This document shows, one piece after another, positions 1 through 5,341 of a stretch of 6,247 bases of DNA. Made by a program: the position numbers and the translations under genes. Position 1 is the first letter of the stretch; each line of letters begins with the position of its first letter. Below the pieces are notes generated by a model. That model did no database searches. It was not told the DNA's origin and saw only the letters and a program-made list of their open reading frames with translations. The stretch covers positions 1-6,247 of the forward strand of contig CAMDOJ010000102.1 of the NCBI GenBank assembly GCA_945903555.1, given 5' to 3'. The DNA is from Chthoniobacter flavus (GTDB lineage: Bacteria; Verrucomicrobiota; Verrucomicrobiia; Chthoniobacterales; Terrimicrobiaceae).

Positions 1-236
1 TTATCGCCCGCGATGGCCAGAGCGATGAGTGGCGAGGATTTCATGAAATTCTCGACTTCGGGGAAGAAGGGTTTCGAAGCAATGTGAGCGTAGTGCTCTT
101 GCAATAAGCTCGCATCGGCTCGGAACATCTTACACCCGCGGATCTGGAATCCCTGATCTTCAAAACGCTTCAGGACCTCTCCCGCTTTGTGTCCAGTAAT
201 ACAATCTGGTTTAAGTAATATCAACGTTGTCTGCAT
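1..236 (-). CDS. ndk: Nucleoside diphosphate kinase, N-terminal part (runs off the left edge)
   Basis: Nucleoside diphosphate kinase moves the gamma-phosphate of ATP onto other (deoxy)nucleoside diphosphates in the cytoplasm, through a phosphohistidine intermediate, and so balances the NTP pools. The 78 codons visible begin MQTTLILLKPDCITGHKAGE. They contain the family's KPD motif (residues 9-11), the 'FEDQGFQI.GCKM' strand-helix region and the 'HYAHIASKPFFPE' segment around residues 48-60 that leads into the nucleotide-binding lobe. The catalytic histidine and the rest of the protein (family length about 140-150) lie beyond base 1. The ATG at 234-236 matches the family's usual N-terminus; no clear Shine-Dalgarno is seen in front of it. 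The gene points out of the island and is separated from the antitoxin by about 195 bases, so it probably has its own promoter and marks the left border of the accessory region. I recognise the family with high confidence. Confidence 0.93.
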   Translation of the reverse strand, partial: MQTTLILLKPDCITGHKAGEVLKRFEDQGFQIRGCKMFRADASLLQEHYAHIASKPFFPEVENFMKSSPLIALAIAGD

Positions 237-296
237 AAGGCGATCCAATCTAGCTGTGCCGCTTCGCAGGGAAAGCAGATTTTTACGACACTGCTG

Positions 297-314
297 ACAA
301 CGCGAACAACGCGT
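297..314. repeat. 9-base tandem repeat upstream of ndk
   Basis: ACAACGCGA is followed directly by ACAACGCGT, two copies differing only in the last base. They lie about 60-80 bases upstream of the ndk start, in the region where its promoter or a control site would be. No function can be assigned from one copy pair. Confidence 0.4.
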
Positions 315-328
315 ATGCCCTAACTTTT

Positions 329-351
329 AAAAAACACCGCCAGGGTCTTTT
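329..351 (-). terminator. Candidate terminator downstream of the toxin-antitoxin operon
   Basis: Read on the minus strand, AAAAGACC, loop CTGGC, GGTGTTTT forms a stem with one G:G mismatch, and the T-run continues with two more T. It lies about 80 bases past the antitoxin stop and upstream of ndk, where transcription of the toxin-antitoxin pair would be expected to end. The GC part of the stem is only three pairs, so the call is tentative. The plus-strand reading also ends in TTTT. Confidence 0.4.
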
Positions 352-431
352 CATTTAACTCAACGGGCCAAGAATTTTCAATAGCCTCAATTTCTTTTTG
401 ATGACCCCAATGAAAAGACGCCCAAATTCTC

Positions 432-722
432 TCAAGCAAATTTCACGACCAGTCGCCGCCCCGTGGCGCGTGCGACTTTTTCCAATGTCGAGAGTGTGAG
501 ATTCGCTGGATGGCGCTCGTAGCGGCAGATGGCGCTGCGCGTGGAACCTATTTTTCGGGCCAATGCCTCTTGCGTGAGTCCCGCGCTCTCGCGGGTCTTT
601 GACAGAAGTTGGCCAATCTCCCACTCCGCCTGCTCACTGTCGTAGGCAGCAGCGAATTCCGCATCCTTCTCTTTTCGCTCTACAATGTAGAGATCCAGGT
701 CATCAGGTTTCTTTGTTTTCAT
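432..722 (-). CDS. XRE-family helix-turn-helix antitoxin (HigA-like)
   Basis: A 96-residue protein with an N-terminal charged region (about 1-35) followed by a Cro/C1-type helix-turn-helix at about residues 37-85. The core (49-70) starts LTQEALARKIGSTRSAICRY, a textbook XRE motif, and the protein ends GRRLVVKFA, typical of short HigA-type antitoxins. It presumably binds and neutralises the toxin encoded just upstream and represses the shared promoter. The ATG at 720-722 lies inside the reading frame that the toxin would have if its internal amber codon were read through, so the two genes would normally overlap by about 20 bases, the usual translationally coupled arrangement. With the amber stop, the toxin ends 55 bases before this start, which could uncouple translation. 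The frame is intact. Family assignment is firm; the pairing with the toxin rests on position. Confidence 0.87.
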   Translation of the reverse strand: MKTKKPDDLDLYIVERKEKDAEFAAAYDSEQAEWEIGQLLSKTRESAGLTQEALARKIGSTRSAICRYERHPANLTLSTLEKVARATGRRLVVKFA

Positions 723-777
723 AAATTTTCTTTCGCGTTTCGGTTGTTCGGATTTCCTGCAACGGGGTCTTCTCCGT
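703..777 (-). pseudogene. Detached C-terminal tail of the RelE/HigB-like toxin
   Basis: Directly after the toxin's TAG, in the same frame, there are 24 sense codons that begin TEKTPLQEIRTTETRKK and end in TGA at 703-705, inside the antitoxin gene. This is what Gp49-like/RelE-HigB toxins carry after their 'HGF.K' strand: a polar 'TEKTP..EI..A..RK' helix. It has no start codon of its own. The simplest reading is that a CAG (Gln) became TAG, giving a full frame of about 115 residues at 703-1050. It is expressed only if the amber codon is suppressed. Confidence 0.7.
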
Positions 778-1050
778 CTACTTGGTGAAGCCGTGCGCCA
801 GGATCAATTTGTCTGTGCCATCCATCCACCCCAGCAGGCGGAATATGTTTCCGGCGAAGATCACGCGTGCCTCCCAAAGATCGTCCGTAGTCACCATCTT
901 TTTCAGGTAAAGTGAAGGCGCTGGGTGTGTCAGTTTCATCGCAGAGAGAGTCCAAAGTACCTTGGCCGCCTGCTTGGCATCGAGACCATCAAGAAACTCC
1001 ACCACAGGAGAATTCCCGTGCGGAGACATAAAGAAATCAATGACAAGCAC
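778..1050 (-). CDS. RelE/HigB-like (phage Gp49-like) toxin, truncated by an amber stop
   Basis: The frame encodes 90 residues of a Gp49-like/RelE-superfamily toxin: 'IDFFMSPHGNSPVVEFLDGL' at the N-terminus, 'LYLKKM' (47-52), 'LWEARVIFAGNIFRLLGW' (58-75) and 'LILAHGFTK' (82-90). Members usually act as ribosome-dependent mRNA interferases, inhibited by a partner antitoxin; here that would be the XRE protein encoded downstream. The start is GTG (1048-1050); an upstream in-frame stop at 1066-1068 excludes a much longer N-terminus, and ATG at 1027-1029 would remove a conserved strand. The protein stops at TAG (778-780) where relatives continue for another 20-30 residues, and that tail is present in frame after the stop. 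The C-terminal part often carries basic or catalytic residues in this superfamily, so the product may be inactive. Toxin-first order fits higBA-type modules. Confidence 0.8.
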   Translation of the reverse strand: MLVIDFFMSPHGNSPVVEFLDGLDAKQAAKVLWTLSAMKLTHPAPSLYLKKMVTTDDLWEARVIFAGNIFRLLGWMDGTDKLILAHGFTK

Positions 1051-1059
1051 GATCTCTAT

Positions 1060-1108
1060 GTTACCTTATAATGAAACAATATCAAGAGGCTATGGCCCTA
1101 TATGCCAT
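1060..1108 (-). promoter_or_regulatory. Possible promoter/operator of the toxin-antitoxin pair
   Basis: The 93 bases between the 435-residue gene and the toxin contain a -10-like TATAAG on the minus strand (1065-1070) and, just upstream, an inverted repeat ATGGC (1092-1096) / GCCAT (1104-1108) with a 7-base spacer. An inverted repeat in this place is where a HigA-type antitoxin would bind to autoregulate. No good -35 box is spaced correctly from the -10, so this is a weak call. Confidence 0.28.
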
Positions 1109-1143
1109 CACCTAATGGCCTTGCGGGATTTTGTGGCCTGGCG

Positions 1144-2451
1144 TCAACTGCGCTGATTCTTCAACCAGAATGGGTATGTCTGTGGCGTTGGAGTTGTTTC
1201 TCCGTAGTAGCCCTGCTTCACGACTGTGGGCTTGGATATCTTTGGCATGGTGGGCGGCCTCGTGAACTTGCGCGTCTCGGGATACGGACCACCGAAGGGT
1301 ATGGAACCCATCTCAACCGGGCCGTCCTTGGCCGGATCAGGGTAGCCGCAAGCCGTAGGCGACAAGGTCGTAGCCGTCTCGCGTGCCCATTTCAGCCAAG
1401 CCAGCTGATCCGGATCGAGTTGCCCGTCCTGTGCAGACATCCACTGCCGCTCGCAATCGGCGATAAACTCCAACGCCCCCTGCTGCAAGCGCCACCACTC
1501 GGCTGCCTTGAGCAGGTCGTCCCTCCTCGTCCGCACGACCTTTCTCACCGCCTTGGCATGTCTTTCTCGGCGCTTGGCTTCTTCTTCGATGGCTCGCTTT
1601 TTCTCGTATTCCCTATGCCGCTCCTCCGCTTCGAGACGCCTGCGTTCCTGATCGATGGCATCTTGGACGCGCTTCTTTCGCGATTGGACAAAGTAGCTGC
1701 GGATTCCTGACACCACTTTCACCAGCACATCTTCGAGGGCTCCATCTTTGCCTTCGCGCCATTGCTTCACTGTGTCCCGGCCGTATCGGCTGCTGTTGAT
1801 CGTGAATGTGAGGCTCCCGCACGGGACACGATTCTCGCCGTAAGCGGAGTATGCCGGACGTCGCCCACGTCCCGTTGTGCGCTCGGGGGCGGCGACCAAC
1901 TCCTCTTCGATCACAAAAAACAGTTGGTCATGCCCGAGACGGAAAACCCCGCCTTCGTAAGAACTTCGCGACTTGCGGAAGGGCAGACCCACCCCGTCCG
2001 TTCCTTGCAGAATGACATGAAACGCCTGGGCGCACCGCTCGGCCAACGCTGGCGAGACGGTGACTTCTGGCCATGACGGCTCCTTCAAGTGAATCCGCGA
2101 GTCCCACTTGTTTTTGCATTTCTTCAGGGCGGCCAAAAATTCCGCAGCCAATGGACCCAGCGAGGCTTCGTCCGCACGCGGCAGCTTTTTTCGCGCCGGT
2201 TCTTTCTCAGCTAACCGCGTGAAGGTTTCCTCTTGGGTCGGCGGCAAGGGAACCCGACGGGGCTTGCGACCCGCTTGAAGCTTTGCCCAGTAGCCGCGCG
2301 ATGGACGCGGCACCTCGAGCTTCTTGCAACGCTTGGCGATGGCCACATCGGAGAGACCGAACTCCGCCGCCAGCGTAATGCCCGGCGTTGACCAGACCTT
2401 CTCATAAAGCTGCTCCCGCGTCAGGTTGGCCAGTTCTTTGGTCAGTTGCAT
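1144..2451 (-). CDS. 435-residue protein with N-terminal HTH and long coiled coil, function unknown
   Basis: I recognise the architecture as a recurrent uncharacterised bacterial family but know no function for it. Residues 9-45 (LTREQLYEKVW..., then LAAEFGLSDVAIAKRCKKLE at 28-46) form a helix-turn-helix, followed by the family-like 'VPRPSRGYWAKLQAG' (47-61), so DNA binding is likely. A basic linker (62-95) leads to a mixed alpha/beta middle region (about 96-255). Residues about 255-320 are almost entirely Glu, Lys, Arg and Ala and should be a charged coiled coil, then a Trp-rich helical patch (319-359) and a Pro/Gly-rich tail with 'FGGPYPETRKFTRPPTMPK' (386-404). There is no signal peptide or membrane segment. 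The ATG lies 5 bases after the stop of the HsdS-derived chimera, so it was probably co-transcribed and translationally coupled with the restriction locus. The frame is uninterrupted while its neighbours are broken, suggesting it is still under selection or was acquired separately. Confidence 0.85.
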   Translation of the reverse strand: MQLTKELANLTREQLYEKVWSTPGITLAAEFGLSDVAIAKRCKKLEVPRPSRGYWAKLQAGRKPRRVPLPPTQEETFTRLAEKEPARKKLPRADEASLGPLAAEFLAALKKCKNKWDSRIHLKEPSWPEVTVSPALAERCAQAFHVILQGTDGVGLPFRKSRSSYEGGVFRLGHDQLFFVIEEELVAAPERTTGRGRRPAYSAYGENRVPCGSLTFTINSSRYGRDTVKQWREGKDGALEDVLVKVVSGIRSYFVQSRKKRVQDAIDQERRRLEAEERHREYEKKRAIEEEAKRRERHAKAVRKVVRTRRDDLLKAAEWWRLQQGALEFIADCERQWMSAQDGQLDPDQLAWLKWARETATTLSPTACGYPDPAKDGPVEMGSIPFGGPYPETRKFTRPPTMPKISKPTVVKQGYYGETTPTPQTYPFWLKNQRS

Positions 2452-2456
2452 AATGG

Positions 2457-2672
2457 TTATGCGGCCACATTGGCCGCAGGCGCGAAGGCTTCTTTGAGGA
2501 CGGCTTGGAGGAGGTGGGCGGCGTGGGTGCGCGCGTGCTCGACCTCCGCTTCCAGTAAGCGGCAGGTCGTCATCAGCGCCTCGGCTGTCTTGGGCAATGC
2601 GGAAAACATCTTTACCACCCGTAAAGCAAATATTTTGGTTCGCGATACCAAATCTCCCTCATCCTTCATCAT
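2457..2672 (-). pseudogene. Chimeric ORF: four-helix-bundle (S23-type) N-terminus fused to HsdS C-terminal tail
   Basis: An open 71-codon frame made of two unrelated pieces. Residues 1-31 (MMKDEGDLVSRTKIFALRVV, then KMFSALPKTAE) match the start of the small four-helix-bundle proteins of the S23/23S rRNA-intervening-sequence family, which normally run to about 115-130 residues. From about residue 32 the protein reads ALMTTCRLLEAEVEHARTHA, then AHLLQAVLKEAFAP, the typical end of a type I restriction specificity subunit (HsdS). There this helix pairs with the central conserved region and is followed by the stop. Base composition also changes at the join (about 2573-2582), from AT-richer to clearly GC-rich. 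It is best explained by a deletion that removed the rest of the S23 gene and all but the end of hsdS. No target-recognition domain remains, so it cannot direct methylation or restriction. Whether the chimera is translated is unknown; its stop lies 5 bases before the next gene's ATG. Confidence 0.8.
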
Positions 2673-2826
2673 TCAAACTTCACCCTTTTTTTAATAATGG
2701 CAGAGATGTTGGGCATGGAAATAAAGTATTGACGAAAATCAGGGCTAGATGAGTGTAATCACAAGTTGGACTGGAAATATCCGGTCGGCGTTGGGCTTCT
2801 GGGATTTCCCGGAGGCCCTTCGCATT

Positions 2827-3624
2827 TCAGGGGAGAAGTTTTACTCCCCAGTCTTCCATTTTGCCCGATGGGCTGCGGCGGAACTTGGTTTCGATAATTT
2901 CATAAGCACGGTTGGGTTGGCTAGGACGCAGATGATGAATGCCAACGGGGCGAGCAATCAGGTCTGCAAGCTGCAATCCGGGAGAGTTTGCCGTTTTCGG
3001 AATCATGACGAGATCGAACGGCAGAGGTTGATGCAGCGCGTTTGTGCCATCGCAAACGCGGCGAAAGGCCAGTTCCAACTCATTATCCTCACGGCGTCCT
3101 CGGCTCTCGACAATGACAGAGGTGACCCTCCCGTTCTGGCCTTCCACTTCCATGTGCCGGAATACCAACTCCAGTCCAGTCTCCATGGCATAATCATACG
3201 GGCTGACGGGATGGTGATAACGGGAAACAAAGGCGGGTTTGTCGATGACCACGGCAACGATGGTGGCTGGCAGGTTCTGCATCTGAGTGGTGATTCCGGC
3301 GAGAAAACGCTCCCGAAGCGTCTTTTGGAGGAGAAACAGAAAATGGCCGTGCGGTTTTCGGATTTCATGCTCGTGAAGGACTGCCTCGTCGTGACCCCAA
3401 AACTCAAATTTGAAGCGCTGTAAAGCCGGGCACACTTGGTTCACATAGTCGTCTTTACGAATAATGCAGAACAAAAGGATAAAGACTGGGTATTGCGGGT
3501 CAATTTTGGACAACTCATGGTCACCACTTTCGTCCACAAAAACCAGATAATCTCCAAACCTGAGCGGTGAAGATTCAAAGGGCGGATGACATGGCGAAGT
3601 GTCAGGCGGCCTTGTAGAGTTCAT
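2827..3624 (-). CDS. DUF3800 domain protein
   Basis: A 265-residue soluble protein of the DUF3800 family, which is thought to have an RNase H-like fold; no reaction is established. Visible family marks are 'LVFVDESGDH' (27-36), 'LHEHEIRKPHGHF' (83-95), 'VIVESRGRREDNEL' (170-183) and 'GLQLADLIARPVG' (216-228). Acidic residues D31/E32, E173 and D221 are the candidate metal ligands. The ATG at 3622-3624 gives a 25-residue leader before the first strand; no other in-frame ATG precedes the motif. The start overlaps the end of the hsdR remnant by 23 bases, indicating it was part of the restriction operon; DUF3800 genes often sit in such loci. The frame ends KLLP-TGA directly after a CCCC run. One extra C would extend the protein by a Pro-rich tail of 23 residues (LKCEGPPGNPRSPTPTGYF...) to a stop at 2759-2761, so the C-terminus may be frameshifted. 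Confidence 0.88.
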   Translation of the reverse strand: MNSTRPPDTSPCHPPFESSPLRFGDYLVFVDESGDHELSKIDPQYPVFILLFCIIRKDDYVNQVCPALQRFKFEFWGHDEAVLHEHEIRKPHGHFLFLLQKTLRERFLAGITTQMQNLPATIVAVVIDKPAFVSRYHHPVSPYDYAMETGLELVFRHMEVEGQNGRVTSVIVESRGRREDNELELAFRRVCDGTNALHQPLPFDLVMIPKTANSPGLQLADLIARPVGIHHLRPSQPNRAYEIIETKFRRSPSGKMEDWGVKLLP

Positions 3625-4402
3625 GGGTCAAGAGATGGATTGCGTCGTCATAGGCTTTGGGACCGCCGAAGGCATCGGTGATTTCCTTAGGCGTGCCGAG
3701 CTGGTTGATAGGCGTCATGGTGAGGATGGCGCGACTTTCGAGGTCGAAGGAGCCGGTGTCAGCGTATTTGTCGAGCAAGGCGGCGATGACTTTGCGGGAG
3801 AAATCGCCATATTTGCTGAAGTAATCTCGCTTCTTCACCTGCTCGGCACGTTCCTTGCGGGTGAGCGGCTTTTGGTCGTAAGCGATGTGGCAGATGAGAT
3901 CGAAAGGATCGAAGACGGAGCCGACTTCCTCATTCAGCGCGGCGAAGATGAAACCTTGTTGTTCGAGCTCCTCGACGATGGCGCGCTTCTTGTCGGCTTG
4001 ATTCCATGGGGCGAGGAAGTCATTGAGCGAGGCGTAAGGGTGCGCACATTCTTGCGTGTGTAGTTCCGTAGGCTTTCGGTGATGATCTTGCCGTCGTCGC
4101 CCATGTATTGGATGCGCTCTTTGATAACGGTGACTTCAACGCCGTTGACGGTGACTTTGCGCTTCTTGCCGTATTCCGCAGGCCTCGATGATCGCGAGGG
4201 GGATGTTGAGCTTGTAGTAGAGGATGTGGTCCACCCGCTTTTTCGCGCCGCGCGCGTGAATTTTTCCCCGCACATAAATTCGCCCATCGGTGAAACCGAC
4301 CTCTTCACGAATCTGAGTGTCGAGATCCCATCCAGCCGCAACAAGGCTGGGCGTGATGAACTTCGTGCAGATGTCGCGTTCACTAAGGGATTTTTTGTTC
4401 AT
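3602..4402 (-). pseudogene. hsdR: Type I restriction endonuclease subunit R, remnant with internal deletion and frameshift
   Basis: HsdR is the DNA-translocating and cleaving subunit of type I restriction enzymes. Three pieces remain, in order and in different frames. Piece 1 (4402 to about 4181) is the N-terminal 74 residues, starting MNKKSLSERDICTKFITPSL and ending 'RVDHILYYKLNIPLAIIEA', the first part of the HSDR_N nuclease domain (D58, E73). Piece 2 (about 4176-4042, 45 residues) reads EYGKKRKVTVNGVEVTVIKE... to NYTRKNVR. Piece 3 (about 4036-3605, 144 residues) reads YASLNDFLAPWNQADKKRAI..., contains FDPFDLICHIAYDQKPLTRK and ends HELYKAA; pieces 2 and 3 form the EcoEI-type C-terminal domain. 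The lysine of the nuclease E-x-K motif and the whole helicase motor, some 500 residues, are gone. The piece 2/3 boundary (4036-4041) looks like a one-base loss. About 263 residues survive, and the gene cannot encode an active enzyme. Confidence 0.9.
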
Positions 4403-4433
4403 GCCGAATAAGAGTATTTTGAGCGATGTGACA

Positions 4434-4484
4434 TTAAAGAGGCACTCGCTCCAATTTACTGAGATTTTTCTTTGCTCCAGACAT
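4434..4484 (-). other. 16-codon ORF, possible stub of a deleted gene
   Basis: An ATG 2 bases after the stop of the 95-residue gene opens MSGAKKNLSKLERVPL and then stops. The spacing is that of a coupled downstream gene. The sequence 'L.RVPL' near an N-terminus resembles the start of larger nuclease-like proteins of the DUF4268 group ('L.RV.LR..W..E..DFT.WL'), from memory. In an area scarred by internal deletions this may be the beginning of such a gene whose body has been lost just before hsdR. It could equally be chance. Confidence 0.25.
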
Positions 4485-4486
4485 AG

Positions 4487-4774
4487 TTATTTTTTCTCCG
4501 CCTCGTAATTCCCAAGCACCTCACCGAGGACAACGGTGTAGGTGAGGTTACCGTGATCGAGGTCCACATCAGGCAGAAAATCCTCGTCCAGCGAACCGAG
4601 AAGCGCAGGCACATCGGATTCTTTCCATCCCTCGTCCTTTAGTAAAACCACCGTTCCAGCGACGGTGCCATTGGCGAGGTAGTGGAGATCAACAGCGGCA
4701 ACATCCTTGCCCTCGCGCTGTGCGAGGAAGCGTTCAGATGAAGTCGTGCGAAGAGTGCGTTTCCAAGAGATCAT
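4487..4774 (-). CDS. Conserved-looking 95-residue protein of unknown function
   Basis: I do not recognise a named domain. The protein starts MISWKRTLRTTSSERFLAQR and reads as an alternating strand/helix fold: a polar strand with 'DVAAVDLHYLANGTVAGTVVLL' (24-45), an acidic helix 'ESDVPALLGSLDEDFLP' (52-68), then 'VDLDHGNLTYTVVLGEVLGNYEA' (70-92). It is acidic, soluble and has no signal peptide. Length, composition and codon pattern look like a real gene, and it sits upstream of the hsdR remnant in the same orientation, so it may be an accessory gene of the former restriction operon. The ATG (4772-4774) follows directly on an A-rich run and a set of 9-base repeats rather than a clear Shine-Dalgarno. 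TTG/GTG alternatives further in would remove the basic N-terminus, which I see no reason to prefer. Confidence 0.68.
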   Translation of the reverse strand: MISWKRTLRTTSSERFLAQREGKDVAAVDLHYLANGTVAGTVVLLKDEGWKESDVPALLGSLDEDFLPDVDLDHGNLTYTVVLGEVLGNYEAEKK

Positions 4775-4777
4775 TTT

Positions 4778-4804
4778 TTGATAAGATTTACAGAATTAAC
4801 AGGA
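4778..4804 (-). repeat. Three imperfect 9-base repeats directly before the 95-residue gene
   Basis: On the minus strand three consecutive units TCCTGTTAA, TTCTGTAAA and TCTTATCAA are followed by AAA and the ATG. They occupy the place of a ribosome binding site and leader. Very similar 'CCTGTTAAT CCTGTAAAT' runs recur, from memory, in intergenic regions of many environmental bacteria, often beside acquired small genes, which would mark this as a dispersed element rather than a gene-specific signal. Confidence 0.55.
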
Positions 4805-4833
4805 CGGGGGCGTTGTGATGGAACTGAGGTGAC

Positions 4834-5082
4834 TCATGTTGGGATAAGAAGTTTGGTGGCCACGATTCCAATGGGAACAGCCGCCAGAAGGACAAGGCAT
4901 CCCGAGCCCGATTGACGGTAGCCTACACCTGTTCCTGGGATGCTGAAGCTGCTATACTTTTTCCCACGCGCACTGACACCCGTGCGAAAAAACCGACCAC
5001 CGACAGAATACCCAATGCCAGACTTGCTGAAATTGACTCTGAACGGGCCGAGATTAACAGATTTGCGATAGGTGAAGCCCAT
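4834..5082 (-). CDS. DUF4236 domain protein with C-terminal membrane segment
   Basis: An 82-residue protein whose first 55 residues are a DUF4236 domain: 'MGFTYRKSVNLGPFRVNFSK', then 'SGIGYSVGGRFFRTGVSARG' and 'YSSFSIPGTGVGYRQSG'. The 'NFSKSG.GYS.G' and 'S.PGTG..Y' motifs are characteristic. Residues about 61-79 (GCLVLLAAVPIGIVATKLL) form one membrane-spanning helix, so the small Gly/Ser-rich domain is probably held at the inner membrane. The role of DUF4236 proteins is unknown. ATG at 5080-5082 is the family start; there is no good Shine-Dalgarno, and an AAGTTTTAAG-type repeat tract ends only 7 bases upstream. It lies first in the island in the transcription direction, 60 bases before the 95-residue gene. 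Confidence 0.85.
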   Translation of the reverse strand: MGFTYRKSVNLGPFRVNFSKSGIGYSVGGRFFRTGVSARGKKYSSFSIPGTGVGYRQSGSGCLVLLAAVPIGIVATKLLIPT

Positions 5083-5089
5083 GGGTGAA

Positions 5090-5121
5090 AGTTTTAAGTT
5101 TTAAGCATTAAGTTTTAAGTT
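5090..5121. repeat. AAGTTTTAAG-type repeat tract, copy 1
   Basis: A tract built from AAGTTTTAAG and TTAAGTTTTAAG units, itself largely palindromic. Its core AAGTTTTAAGCATTAA (5096-5111) is repeated exactly at 5342-5357. It sits immediately upstream of the DUF4236 gene start. Confidence 0.7.
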
Positions 5122-5179
5122 GGGGCAGCCTTGATTGAATCGATTCTAGATTTCCTTAACAAGCGGGTCGAGAGGCTTT

Positions 5180-5195
5180 TTCTATGCGCATAGAA
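5180..5195. repeat. Perfect 16-base palindrome
   Basis: TTCTATGCGCATAGAA is a perfect inverted repeat without a spacer, in the middle of the non-coding stretch and between the two AAGTTTTAAG tracts. It could be an operator for a dimeric regulator or a recombinase half-site pair; nothing else in the window shares it. Confidence 0.55.
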
Positions 5196-5341
5196 CGTCA
5201 GCTAACTAGAGATTCTTCCATGTTTTCGCACTTCGTCGATTTAATATCAGGGTTGCTGATGGCGGTGCCCTCGTTCACAAAACACAAACTCCTCCTGCTT
5301 AACAAACGCACGCTGCAAATGGTTCTGCGGATGGATAGCGC

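Noticed and set aside
1102..1710. Plus-strand frame of 202 codons
   Set aside because: It lies wholly opposite the 435-residue gene, whose minus-strand product has a recognisable HTH, coiled coil and tail. The plus-strand product is rich in Leu, Arg and Cys without domain structure, as expected of an antisense shadow.
2749..3423. Plus-strand frame of 224 codons
   Set aside because: It is opposite the DUF3800 gene, which has clear motifs on the minus strand; the plus-strand product shows no family features.
3599..4063. Plus-strand frame of 154 codons
   Set aside because: It is the exact codon-aligned antisense of the HsdR C-terminal piece; its Gly/Glu/Val-rich product mirrors that sequence.
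2457..4402. A working type I restriction-modification system
   Set aside because: There is no hsdM, hsdS is only a tail, and hsdR lacks the nuclease lysine and the helicase motor. Only remnants are present.
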